NCBI RefSeq assembly: GCF_002019645.1
Contig: NZ_KV917374.1
Span: 3,670,696-3,734,695 of the forward strand
Origin: Litchfieldia alkalitelluris
GTDB lineage: Bacteria; Bacillota; Bacilli; Bacillales; Bacillaceae_L
Direction: 5' to 3'
Length of the DNA: 64,000 bases
The notes under the pieces were generated by a model. That model saw only the letters and a list, made by a program, of their open reading frames with translations. It was not told where the DNA came from and did not search any database. Positions 43,926 to 52,608 of the stretch are shown one piece after another; within the stretch, counting starts at the first letter, position 1; every line of letters starts with the position of its first letter. The translations under genes were made by a program, and so were the position numbers.

Positions 43926-45203
43926 TTAAGCTGCCCCTTCGAGGCAAGAGAGGTCGTTCATCATACTTGTATGACTAAAATATATCTTCTTTTTACTTAG
44001 CGCGTGAACAATCTTTAATAACTTACAACAGAGTACTACCATGGCTTCTTTTTTCCTAAGAGGATTGATCCTCCTGGTCGTGTAATACTTATACATTGAT
44101 TTAAATGCCGAATTATGTTGTATAAGTGGGAGGATTACCCGGAATAGAATAGCTCTTAGCTTCTTCCTCCCCCGCTTAGAAATCTTTTTTTGACCTTTAT
44201 GTTGTCCAGATGAATTCTCACGTAATGTTAGTCCCGCTAGTTTAATAATTTGGCGTGGATGCTCATAATGCGTGGGGGAACCCATCTCTGATAATAGTTC
44301 TACAACTGTGTTTTCGCCAATCCCTGGAACTGACAAAATGTATTCATACTCAGCTAGCTGTGCTGCCAATTCACGTAACCTTTCTGAAAGTTCATCGAAT
44401 TGTTGAGAGAGTAGGTTAAACTGAGACATTAAAGTGGCAATCTCATAACGGGCCATCTGTAATCCCTCTGTTAAGCCTATGGACTCTTCAGATACAATCA
44501 ATAATTCATTAACCTTACCTTTCGGTACACATTTAAGGTAATCTACTGTTCGATATAATTCTACTAGCTCATGAATTTCTTTCCCTTTAACATCACTTGG
44601 TAGAGGTGACTTTTCTAGTACCGCACAAGCTGTTTTACCTAGTTTCTTAAAGACTAGATGGAACTCTGGGAAAAAGCGATCAATCCAACGAATAATGCGA
44701 TTTCTAAGAGCGGAAAGATCTTCTTGGATCTTTGACCTTAAAGACGCTCCATTTCGGAGCTCTGCTTCAATACCTTCTAAGATTCGAGGGTAACTAAACC
44801 TTCCATCACGAACCAACTGAGCGATAACACGGGCATCCTTTTTATCATTTTTGGTTTGTAGATTGTCATCTAGCTCTTTTGTTCTGTTTACATGTAAGGG
44901 ATTAACCATTACAAAACGAATGCCTAAATTAACTAAATAAGAGGCAAGATTCATCCAATAGTGTCCTGTTGGTTCAAAACCAATAATCAATTCTGATTTA
45001 TCGTGTTTCTCTTGTAGAGAGACGATTGTGCTGTGTAAATAATCAAAGTCATGACGAGCATTCATAAAAGCAAATGACTTTTGTAACACACGCCCTCGGT
45101 CATCGATAGCGCATGCGTAATGTTTATTCTTAGCAATATCAATTCCAACAACTAAGGTATTTTCAGATACTTGATTAATTTTATAATTCATATTACGATT
45201 CAT
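43926..45203 (-). CDS. IS110-family transposase/recombinase
   Basis: 425 residues. N-terminal RuvC-like DEDD domain: Asp in VVGIDIAKNKH near residue 19, Glu in IIGFEPTGHYW near 71, Asp pair in KNDKKDARVIAQLV near 120; central coiled coil near 250-285; C-terminal Transposase_20 domain with VPGIGENTVVELLSEMG near 308 and the serine in LRENSSGQHKGQK near 346. Both catalytic parts are intact, so the element may still be active. ATG 45203 follows AGGAGG by seven bases; the frame extends 15 codons further without a site. Confidence 0.95.
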   Translation of the reverse strand: MNRNMNYKINQVSENTLVVGIDIAKNKHYACAIDDRGRVLQKSFAFMNARHDFDYLHSTIVSLQEKHDKSELIIGFEPTGHYWMNLASYLVNLGIRFVMVNPLHVNRTKELDDNLQTKNDKKDARVIAQLVRDGRFSYPRILEGIEAELRNGASLRSKIQEDLSALRNRIIRWIDRFFPEFHLVFKKLGKTACAVLEKSPLPSDVKGKEIHELVELYRTVDYLKCVPKGKVNELLIVSEESIGLTEGLQMARYEIATLMSQFNLLSQQFDELSERLRELAAQLAEYEYILSVPGIGENTVVELLSEMGSPTHYEHPRQIIKLAGLTLRENSSGQHKGQKKISKRGRKKLRAILFRVILPLIQHNSAFKSMYKYYTTRRINPLRKKEAMVVLCCKLLKIVHALSKKKIYFSHTSMMNDLSCLEGAA

Positions 45204-45311
45204 AAGTAGTCCTCCTACATGGTAATGAGTCAATTTGGTCGTTGACACTCATGCATCATATATGAGGGCTATTTTTTTTTCAAGTACCTTTAAAGTTATA
45301 AAACAGGAATG

Positions 45312-45432
45312 CTCCTCGTCGCCAGGGGCGGGCTCCTGTGGGGTCTCACGAGACCACTGGATCCCGCAGTCAAGTGGCTCTCCGCTCATTCCACACTTAG
45401 TAAGTACACTATTTTCATTCTCCATGTACGAA
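45312..45432 (-). repeat. R1 palindromic repeat, 3' half (copy F) on the far side of the IS110 element
   Basis: Resumes at CTCCTCGTCGCCAGGGGCGG and continues to CCGCTCATTCCACACTTAG. Contains GACCA (45352-45356), complementary to TGGTC of copy E, but CAAGTGG (45371-45377), which mismatches copy E's CCACCTG at one position. Confidence 0.85.
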
Positions 45433-45537
45433 TCGAATTTAAGGGTTAGGCTATGGGAAGAAAAGATGCCACTCCACTTATTTCATAGTGTTTTCTATCA
45501 CGGTTCAAGAGCAACAAATTTCACGAAAATAGCCAAA

Positions 45538-45569
45538 TAAAAAAAGAATAAGGGTCGATTCCTTATTCT
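45538..45569 (-). terminator. Rho-independent terminator
   Basis: On the minus strand AGAATAAGG pairs with CCTTATTCT and is followed by seven T; it overlaps the stop codon of trhO. Confidence 0.85.
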
Positions 45570-46528
45570 ACAGTTACTTTATTCTCTTCAATTTTCTTTA
45601 GTCTTAACTGAACTTCTTCTTCGGACAGTCCATGCTCTTGAACATATCGATTACTTGGGTGGATTCTGCATTCATGTGAACAACTTCTTAAATAAAAATG
45701 TTCATTTTTCTCTGATGATAAGATGTGTTTATTACAATCAGGATTTCCACATTTTACGAATCGTTCACAGGGTTCACCTGTATAATAGTCTTTCCCAACG
45801 ACATTATGTTCTCTTTGGTTTACTTGGACTCCTATACGTTCATCAAAAACATAACATTGGCCGTCCCAGAGTTCCCCTTGTACTTCTGGATCTTTGCCGT
45901 ATGTGACAATCCCACCATGAAGTTGAGAAACATCTTCAAATCCTTCTTTCAGTAACCAACCTGAAAACTTTTCACATCGTATTCCACCCGTACAGTAGGT
46001 TAGAATTTTTTTACCTTCTAGCATCTCTTTGTTATTTCTAATCCAATCCGGTAGTTCTCGAAACGAATTAATATCAGGTTTAATTGCTCCTCGAAAATGC
46101 CCAAGGTCATATTCATAATCATTTCTAGCGTCAATAACGACAGTATCGTGAGCTTTCATTGATTCATAAAATTCCTTAGGAGATAAATACTTTCCAGTTA
46201 ATTCTAAAGGGTTGACATCATCCTCTAATCTTAATGTCACAAGCTCATTTCTAGGTCGAACCTTCATCTTTTTAAATGCGTGCCCATCCGCCTCATCTAT
46301 TTTATAAATCATATCCTCAAATCGAGTGTCTTCTTTCATATACTTCATGTAAGCATCTGTTTGGTCGATTGTCCCAGACACTGTACCATTTATTCCTTCT
46401 TTAGCTACAATAATTCGACCCATTAAGCCGATTTTATTACAAAGTTCTAAATGCTCTGCCGCAAACTCTTGAGGGTCGTAAATATGAACATATTTGTAAT
46501 ATAAAAGGACTCTGTATTGATTTTCCAT
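45563..46528 (-). CDS. trhO: tRNA uridine(34) hydroxylase TrhO (rhodanese family)
   Basis: 321 residues. An N-terminal ferredoxin-like acylphosphatase-type domain (1-95), a rhodanese domain with catalytic Cys in [13 protein letters not shown] near 180, and a C-terminal cysteine-rich region ([21 protein letters not shown]). The family (UPF0176, YceA/YbfQ) makes 5-hydroxyuridine at tRNA position 34 with oxygen. All expected cysteines are present. It stands alone beside the IS element. Confidence 0.93.
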   Translation of the reverse strand: MENQYRVLLYYKYVHIYDPQEFAAEHLELCNKIGLMGRIIVAKEGINGTVSGTIDQTDAYMKYMKEDTRFEDMIYKIDEADGHAFKKMKVRPRNELVTLRLEDDVNPLELTGKYLSPKEFYESMKAHDTVVIDARNDYEYDLGHFRGAIKPDINSFRELPDWIRNNKEMLEGKKILTYCTGGIRCEKFSGWLLKEGFEDVSQLHGGIVTYGKDPEVQGELWDGQCYVFDERIGVQVNQREHNVVGKDYYTGEPCERFVKCGNPDCNKHILSSEKNEHFYLRSCSHECRIHPSNRYVQEHGLSEEEVQLRLKKIEENKVTVE

Positions 46529-46626
46529 TTGTTTACCACCTTATTAATTATCCAGTCTTCATAAGAAGAAATATACGGTTACTATAGCAAAGCCTAGACA
46601 TCATTTCAATCTCTAACTCATTCACA

Positions 46627-47553
46627 TTAAATCGCATTTTTGCTGAGCACTTTATTGTTCCTGAAGATTCGTTTTTTATCTAAGGCACCAGAACCGAATA
46701 AAACTCCTACAACAATAAACAAAAAGCCAAATATTTGAAGAACCGTAATGGTCTCCTTCAAGAAAAAGAACGAACCAAGTAAAGCAAAGAACGGAATTAA
46801 ATTAATAAAAATAGCTGCTTCTGCCACACCGATTTCTTGGATTGCCCTGTTATAAATCATGTGTGATATTCCAGTGGCAAATATAGCTGAAGCAAAAAAT
46901 ATCGTCCAAACACCAATTGTTCCATTCTTCATGGATTTTAGTCCACTTGGTTCTATGATCATACTTATGATGTAAAGAATTAATGAACCAAAAATAAGCA
47001 TATATGCAGTCATTACAGTTGGATCTAACTTTGAAGTTACTTTTTTGATCATTACGAAGCTAAACCCTTGTGTAGCAATTGACAAGAACACGAATAAATC
47101 ACCCATTGAAATAGAGGTAATGCTATCCCCGCCGTTAAGTATGACAAAACAAACCCCTGTAAATCCAGTTAAGACTCCAATCGCCTTCTTAATGGAGAGT
47201 TTATTTTTCAGTATGAGAGTTGATAAAATCACAGAGATTAATGGGGAAAGTCCTAAAATAAGACCAGCATTAGATGCGGTTGTTTTTGTTAGACCAAGTG
47301 ATAGGAACACATGATGTCCAACAACATTAAACAATGAAGCTATGAAAATATATCGAATGTTTAAAAAAGATATTTTTTTCAGTTTTCCCATCAGCAACAA
47401 TATGAGTAATGCGACAATACCTGCCGTGAAGATGCGAAAAGAAGTCATAGTTACCGGGGAGAAATTTGTGACTAATATTTTAGTAGCTATAACGTTCAAT
47501 CCCCAAAGCATGGTCACAAATAATAGTGAAGAATATAAGACTGACTTTGACAT
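46627..47553 (-). CDS. DMT-superfamily EamA transporter
   Basis: 308 residues with ten membrane segments in two EamA halves (boundary near residue 145). Family features: FVTMLWGLNVIATK at the N-terminus, GLILGLSPLISVILS near 95, and AIFINLIPFFALLGSFFFLKE in the second half. It probably exports metabolites or amino acids; the substrate is unknown. Confidence 0.9.
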   Translation of the reverse strand: MSKSVLYSSLLFVTMLWGLNVIATKILVTNFSPVTMTSFRIFTAGIVALLILLLMGKLKKISFLNIRYIFIASLFNVVGHHVFLSLGLTKTTASNAGLILGLSPLISVILSTLILKNKLSIKKAIGVLTGFTGVCFVILNGGDSITSISMGDLFVFLSIATQGFSFVMIKKVTSKLDPTVMTAYMLIFGSLILYIISMIIEPSGLKSMKNGTIGVWTIFFASAIFATGISHMIYNRAIQEIGVAEAAIFINLIPFFALLGSFFFLKETITVLQIFGFLFIVVGVLFGSGALDKKRIFRNNKVLSKNAI

Positions 47554-47730
47554 AGATGTTCCTCCAATTGAAGTGAAAGGATGAAGGTATAATTTGCCTT
47601 AACCAATCCGATACTCATTTATTCATATATTAGTAGATAATATCAGATTGACCAACAAGAATCAAAGTAATTACTAACTATTTTTTTTAATGAAGTCATA
47701 TCGTTTTTTGACTGTGAGCACATTACGAAA

Positions 47731-47762
47731 AGAGGAAAAACAATGAATGTTTTCCCTCTTAA
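47731..47762 (-). terminator. Terminator of the aldo/keto reductase gene
   Basis: On the minus strand AAGAGGGAAAACA pairs with TGTTTTTCCTCTT across a 5-base loop, then TTCG. Confidence 0.65.
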
Positions 47763-47765
47763 CCT

Positions 47766-48740
47766 TTATCTTAATGGTGAAAAACCTTTAATTTCTTCTA
47801 AAATATTGTCTATTTGTTCTAAAGTCTCTAAGTTTAAGTCAACGTCAACTGCTTTAACATTTTCATCAATTTGCTCAGGTTTACTTGCCCCTATTATCGC
47901 GGAGCTTACACCAGGTTTTCTCAAAATCCACGCTAATGCTAATTGACTTAATGTTATACCTTGTGATAAAGCTAACTCCTCTAGTTTCTGAACACATTCA
48001 AGGACATCGTTACGGAAATAGCTATTAATTACCATATTTGTGGAATCATTTGCTGCACGACTATCTAACGGTTTTGCCGCATTTGCCTTATATTTACCTG
48101 TCAAAATTCCTTGTGCAAGCGGTGAAAAAACAATTTGCCCAATCCCGGCCTGATCACATACAGGTAAGACCTCTTCCTCAATGTACCGTTCGATCATATT
48201 ATAAATTGGCTGATTGGAAATGATTGGTCTTAGTAAATGTTGTTTCCTAATCCCCACCGCTTTTTCAATCTGTGAAGCCGACCATTCACTAACACCAGCA
48301 TAGAGAATTTTCCCTTGTGAAATTAGGTCATTTAATGCATAAAGTGTTTCCTCCATCGGTACTTCTGGATCAAAACGATGACATTGATATAAATCGATAT
48401 ACTCTAATCCTAGTCGTTTCAAGCTTGCATCACATTGTTCAATAATATGTTTTCTAGAAAGACCACGTTCATTTGGCCCTGTCCCCATAGGAAAAAATAG
48501 TTTTGTTGCTACAACATAGCTACTACGCGAATACGCTTTCAACGCTTCTCCAAGAACTTCTTCAGCTTTTCCACCTTCATAAGCATTTGCGGTATCAAAG
48601 AAATTAATTCCTATTTCATAAGCTCTATGTATACATTCATGTGCAGTTTTGCTTCCAACAGATTTTCCATACGTTAACCAGCTACCTAATCCTATTTCAC
48701 TGACTTTAAGTCCACTATTGCCTAGGCTACGATATTTCAT
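47766..48740 (-). CDS. Aldo/keto reductase
   Basis: 324 residues, TIM barrel of the potassium-channel-beta-subunit-like AKR branch. The catalytic tetrad is visible: Asp and Tyr in FFDTANAYEGG near 54, Lys in VATKLFF near 84, His in LYQCHRFD near 125. The NADPH site is near the C-terminus (IIGASKPEQI). ATG 48740 lies about 11 bases after GGGGG; a longer frame to 48869 has no ribosome site. Substrate unknown. Confidence 0.92.
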   Translation of the reverse strand: MKYRSLGNSGLKVSEIGLGSWLTYGKSVGSKTAHECIHRAYEIGINFFDTANAYEGGKAEEVLGEALKAYSRSSYVVATKLFFPMGTGPNERGLSRKHIIEQCDASLKRLGLEYIDLYQCHRFDPEVPMEETLYALNDLISQGKILYAGVSEWSASQIEKAVGIRKQHLLRPIISNQPIYNMIERYIEEEVLPVCDQAGIGQIVFSPLAQGILTGKYKANAAKPLDSRAANDSTNMVINSYFRNDVLECVQKLEELALSQGITLSQLALAWILRKPGVSSAIIGASKPEQIDENVKAVDVDLNLETLEQIDNILEEIKGFSPLR

Positions 48741-48949
48741 AAATTCAACTTCCCCCTTAATTAACACTAATAAACAAACTAGCTTTATTATATCGCAAAT
48801 CACCAAGCATTTTAAATTATTTATATGTTCTAAACTCAAATAATAGGAAAAGCCCACTAAGCATATCAAAAGGTTTCATTTTTGGGTGCTTTCTTATTAA
48901 AAACACAACAGGAATTATCGGACGGGGGAATCATGTTATGCAGCATACT

Positions 48950-49175
48950 GGAGCGGATAAATAGACGGAAGAATTCCGCTTAATTTGTTGTTACTATTAA
49001 AAATAAGCTTAATTAGACGGAGAGATTCCGCCTATTCGCTTAAAAAGTTTGAAAATGAGAGATTTTGCTTTGCATAACCGGAAATCTACCCTTATATCTC
49101 CCGAAACGAGCTCCATTTTGCATTTAACCGAAAAATCTTCGCTTATTTTACTTTTTACTGGTTACTCAACTAAGG
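48950..49175 (+). repeat. R4 element, copy 2: four spaced hairpins
   Basis: Same order and spacers as copy 1 (GAGATTTTGCTTTGC before unit 3, CCATTTTGCA before unit 4, GGTTACTCAACTAA at the end). The stems differ in sequence: AGACGGAA.../TTCCGCTT and GACGGAGAGATTCCGCC replace the GGGGA/TCCCC of copy 1. Confidence 0.75.
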
Positions 49176-49215
49176 ACAAAACTTTATACAATTAAGGTTA
49201 CAATTTCCTAATAAA

Positions 49216-49242
49216 AAACTCGCCAATAACTATGACGAGTTT
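49216..49242 (-). terminator. Terminator of the threonine synthase gene
   Basis: On the minus strand AAACTCG pairs with CGAGTTT and is followed by TTTATT. Confidence 0.7.
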
Positions 49243-49348
49243 ACTTTTTCATTTACCAATAAACCAATACCACTGTCCTTAAGCACGTATTTTAAGAAAA
49301 GCACCTCAAAACGGAACCCTTTATAAAATATGTGGGTTTCATTTTACA

Positions 49349-50566
49349 TTAGTTAGACTTCTTTAATGCCTCTTCCTTTTGCAATACAGGAACATCAACA
49401 TTCACCGTATCAGGATACTTAATTCCCATACCTGTATTTAAAGCTACAACAACTTCATCTTCTTTTATCCATCCACTTTCTCTAAGTCTTCGTGCAGCTA
49501 CGAATGTTGCTGCTCCCTCTGGGCAGATAAATGCGCCTTCAAGAAAAGCTATTTTCTCTTGTTCTTGTAAAAAAGCTGCATCATCAATCGCAATGGCACA
49601 ACCTTCTGTTTCATAAATGGCTTCTAGTACTAAAAAATCTCCCAGTGCTTTTGGAACATTGATACCAAAAGCTATTGTGGACGAATCAGCCCAAAATTCA
49701 GATTCTTTTTTCCCTTCCTGCCAAGCTTTCACAATAGGTGCACACCCTTCAGCCTGAACTGCAACTAATCTAGGAAGTTTCCCTTCAACCCAACCAAGCT
49801 CTTTAAGTTCACAAAGCGCTTTGTATATTCCAATAATCCCTACGCCCCCGCCGGTCGGATAAAGAATAACATCAGGCATTTTCCAACCAAATTGTTCAGC
49901 TATTTCAAGACCCATTGTCTTCTTGCCTTCAATTCTATATGGTTCCTTTAATGTTGATGCATCAAATAAGTCATAATCTGCGACTGCCTTTCCAACTATT
50001 TTTCCTGCATCACTAATCAGTCCATTTACTAAGTTAAGATTTGAACCAGAAATAGCACATTCATTTCTAGTGATTTTCGGTGCATCAATTGGCATCACAA
50101 TGCTGGATTTAATTCCAGCTCTTGCAGCATAAAGTGCCCAAGCAGCTCCCGCATTTCCGTTAGTCGGCATGGCAAGTTCTTTCACTCCGACCTCTTTTGC
50201 CTTCGAAACACCTACTGCTGCTCCACGAGCTTTAAACGTTCCAGTTGGAATAATCCCTTCATCCTTCATATAAAGGTTTGGAATGTCCATGTCAATTCCA
50301 ATCACTGACATTGGTAAAAGAGGAGTCATCCCTTCTCCTAATGTAACTACATTTTCTTTGTCCACCACAGGTAGAAGTTCATGATATCTCCATAAACTAG
50401 ATTCTCTATCTACCAAATTCTCTTTGTTAAGGTTAGAACGCAGTTCGTCTAAATCATATTTTACTAGGAGTGGAGAACCACAAGTACATAATTGCTGTAT
50501 TTCTTGATAAGAATATTCAGTACTACACTTTGGACAATACAAATGAGAAATATAACTAAATTTCAA
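49349..50566 (-). CDS. thrC: Threonine synthase (PLP-dependent)
   Basis: 405 residues. An N-terminal zinc-ribbon (CPKC...CTCG) precedes a fold-type-II PLP domain with the Schiff-base lysine in GTFKARGAAV near 110, the substrate loop PTNGNAGAAWA near 133, the phosphate loop PTGGGVGIIG near 238, and ALNTGMGIK near the C-terminus. It would turn O-phosphohomoserine into threonine. It stands apart from hom or thrB, so it may be a second, catabolic or cysteate-type homologue. The start is TTG 50566 with GGGG eight bases before. Confidence 0.85.
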   Translation of the reverse strand: MKFSYISHLYCPKCSTEYSYQEIQQLCTCGSPLLVKYDLDELRSNLNKENLVDRESSLWRYHELLPVVDKENVVTLGEGMTPLLPMSVIGIDMDIPNLYMKDEGIIPTGTFKARGAAVGVSKAKEVGVKELAMPTNGNAGAAWALYAARAGIKSSIVMPIDAPKITRNECAISGSNLNLVNGLISDAGKIVGKAVADYDLFDASTLKEPYRIEGKKTMGLEIAEQFGWKMPDVILYPTGGGVGIIGIYKALCELKELGWVEGKLPRLVAVQAEGCAPIVKAWQEGKKESEFWADSSTIAFGINVPKALGDFLVLEAIYETEGCAIAIDDAAFLQEQEKIAFLEGAFICPEGAATFVAARRLRESGWIKEDEVVVALNTGMGIKYPDTVNVDVPVLQKEEALKKSN

Positions 50567-50736
50567 AGCAAAAACCCCTTTTTTCTTTTTTCCTAGTTAA
50601 CCAATATTTTTACTCTATCATTATATAATAAAAACTGAAACATATAATTGCTGTTATTAGATTTTTTATAGATACTTGTAGAAGAAAAAAGCTCTCTCTA
50701 ATTAACTATACTGATTCTGTAAAATACACAATTGAT

Positions 50737-51123
50737 TTATCTATCTCTAGTTTTCCAGGACCCACTTTTTATTAGTGGGAGATGTTTAATTTTTTCTTTA
50801 TTAAATACATAGGCGAATCCATTTAACTTCTTGTTCAAATCATTAACTTTGACTCTTTCATATAAGTTATTCGTCCGTCCTTCTTCAAAATCCTCAAGAA
50901 TATCCATTTGGGCCAAGCCATCCTCTGAGACCTTGAACCACTCCCCATGAACCTCCATTCCACTTTCATCGAGCAACAAAGCTGGGTACGGTCCTAAATT
51001 ATACAAAAATCCTTTAACCGAACCTGTTTCTATTTGTTGTATATAAGGCTCGGCAACATAGTGATTTACTTCTCCCACAAGTAAGGTGCCATAAACAAAT
51101 ACAAAATACTGTTTTGATTCCAA
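50737..51123 (-). CDS. Gamma-glutamylcyclotransferase-family protein
   Basis: 128 residues, GGCT/AIG2 fold: N-terminal FVYGTLLVGEVNH (substrate-binding YGTL) near 9, central LGPYPALLL, and the likely catalytic Glu in ILEDFEEG near 76. Acts on gamma-glutamyl or related amides; substrate unknown. Monocistronic. Confidence 0.85.
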   Translation of the reverse strand: MESKQYFVFVYGTLLVGEVNHYVAEPYIQQIETGSVKGFLYNLGPYPALLLDESGMEVHGEWFKVSEDGLAQMDILEDFEEGRTNNLYERVKVNDLNKKLNGFAYVFNKEKIKHLPLIKSGSWKTRDR

Positions 51124-51251
51124 ATTAAAAACTCCTATTCTATTAATAACATTGATATATCCTTAGCCCCTTTAACATAACAAACACTTCTTTATAAACA
51201 CAAAGCAATTAACCATAACAACCTAATAACTTATATTCTTTCTATGATGAT

Positions 51252-51284
51252 AAAAAAGACGCATCCCACTTAGTGAGCTACGTC
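51252..51284 (-). terminator. Rho-independent terminator
   Basis: On the minus strand GACG...CGTC with an inner CAC/GTG stem is followed by six T. Confidence 0.65.
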
Positions 51285-51292
51285 ATATTAGA

Positions 51293-52060
51293 TCAATCCA
51301 TCACCAATCCACCATCAACTACTAAATTCTGCCCAGTAACAGCTCGGCTCCAAGGAGCAGCAAAAAATAACACTGTGTCAGCCAAATCTTCAGGTGTCGT
51401 TACTTTTTGAAGTGGTGTACTTTGTTTAATCAGTTCAAACACTTCCAAAGATGTAGCAGAGCTTGCGTCTGTTTGCTGTAACAACCCACCAGAAACCATG
51501 TTTACTGTTATACCGTCTGCGCCTAATTCCTTAGCCATTGTTCTCGTAAAACCAAGTAGAGCTGCTTTACTAGTATTGTAATCATGATATGGTACAACTG
51601 GATTTTGCACTAAATTTGTCCCTATATTAATTACTCGACCGAACTTCATTTCAGCCATATCCTTCTTACCAGCTTGTATTGTATTCAAAGATCCCTTAAC
51701 ACTACCTTCAAGTTGGATAAGATAATCATTCCACTCAATTTGTTCAGCAGTTTTCCTATTCACGGCATCGAATTTAAAGGCAACAAGAGCATTATTTACG
51801 ATAGTAGTGATTGGCTTTTCATAATGGGCCTTGGCTTCTTCAAACAATCGACGAACATCCTGCTCTTTTCGAATATCAGCTTTGATTGCAATCGCTCGAT
51901 CATGTCCGATCTCATCTACAACTGAATTAGCCTTATCTTCACTGTTGAAATAATTAACAACAACCTTTGCTCCTTCTCGTCCAAAAGCTTTAGCGATCGC
52001 TTCTCCTAAACCTCGGCTTGCACCAGTTACTAAGACAACTTGTTCAGTAAGATTCATCAT
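51293..52060 (-). CDS. Short-chain dehydrogenase/reductase (3-oxoacyl-ACP-reductase-like)
   Basis: 255 residues, classical SDR: cofactor motif TGASRGLGEAIA near 12, NNALV near 88 (NNAG variant), catalytic Ser near 147 (INIGTNLV region) and YxxxK in YNTSKAAL near 162, ending VDGGLVMD. FabG-like, but its isolation from fatty-acid genes makes the true substrate uncertain. AGGAGAG precedes adjacent ATGs at 52060 and 52057. Confidence 0.9.
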   Translation of the reverse strand: MMNLTEQVVLVTGASRGLGEAIAKAFGREGAKVVVNYFNSEDKANSVVDEIGHDRAIAIKADIRKEQDVRRLFEEAKAHYEKPITTIVNNALVAFKFDAVNRKTAEQIEWNDYLIQLEGSVKGSLNTIQAGKKDMAEMKFGRVINIGTNLVQNPVVPYHDYNTSKAALLGFTRTMAKELGADGITVNMVSGGLLQQTDASSATSLEVFELIKQSTPLQKVTTPEDLADTVLFFAAPWSRAVTGQNLVVDGGLVMD

Positions 52061-52154
52061 ACACTCTCCTATTATAATTAAGTCTTTTCTATAAGATTGC
52101 TGCTAATTGACCTATTTTAAAGTAGACTACACTAATTTACCGAAAACAGATTAT

Positions 52155-52182
52155 AAAAAAGAGCAAAACCAATTGTTTGCTC
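52155..52182 (-). terminator. Rho-independent terminator
   Basis: On the minus strand GAGCAAA pairs with TTTGCTC, followed by TTTTTTATA. Confidence 0.8.
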
Positions 52183-52192
52183 AAATTATGTA

Positions 52193-52486
52193 TTAGATTT
52201 TGATATCTACCACAATGCTATCAACTCTACCCACTTCACGAATATATGCAGCAACCGCCTGATGGTCTGGATTTGGTCCATATGCTTCAAGAGCTGCTTG
52301 ATTCTCAAATCTTACAGATAAAACTACTTGATAGCCTTGACTTTTTTCCGAGAAATTAAGTCCTGCCTGTAAATCCACAATACCAGTAAGTTTATCTTTT
52401 AGTGCTTTGAATCGATCAACCACTTCTTGCAGTTGCTCCTGGGTAGTTGTTTCTGAAAATTTTACTAATACGATATGATCAATCAT
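52193..52486 (-). CDS. Dabb (stress-responsive A/B barrel) family protein
   Basis: 97 residues with the family start MIDHIVLVKF, the core LQAGLNFSEKSQGYQVVLSVRF and the GPNPDHQAV stretch. Dabb proteins are dimeric alpha+beta barrels often linked to stress responses or polyketide tailoring; no specific role can be assigned. AAGGGG lies before ATG 52486. Confidence 0.88.
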   Translation of the reverse strand: MIDHIVLVKFSETTTQEQLQEVVDRFKALKDKLTGIVDLQAGLNFSEKSQGYQVVLSVRFENQAALEAYGPNPDHQAVAAYIREVGRVDSIVVDIKI

Positions 52487-52564
52487 GCTAATAACCCCTT
52501 CACTTTATAAATTCTTATTTATTCTACCGAATAATGAAGGAACATACAAATTTAAAAACCAATA

Positions 52565-52590
52565 CTCCCTAAGCAATTCTTCTTAGGGAG
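52565..52590. terminator. Hairpin terminator
   Basis: CTCCCTAAG pairs with CTTAGGGAG across 8 bases; T-rich stretches follow on both strands. Confidence 0.65.
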
Positions 52591-52608
52591 ACCTTTTTAC
52601 TAAATTGT

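Larger units (their letters stand above)
43547..45315 (-). mobile_element. IS110-family insertion sequence (IS1111-like layout)
   Basis: The ends are set by where the R1 repeat is interrupted: left flank ...GTGAGCCTCC, right flank CTCCTCGTCGCC..., sharing CTCC (43543-43546 and 45312-45315). About 1.77 kb, one DEDD transposase gene, with about 380 bp noncoding on its 3' side and about 108 bp on its 5' side. A long 3' noncoding region is the layout of the IS1111 group, whose bridge RNA lies there. No terminal inverted repeats were seen, as expected for the family. The sub-terminal inverted repeats typical of IS1111 were not found by eye. Confidence 0.85.
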
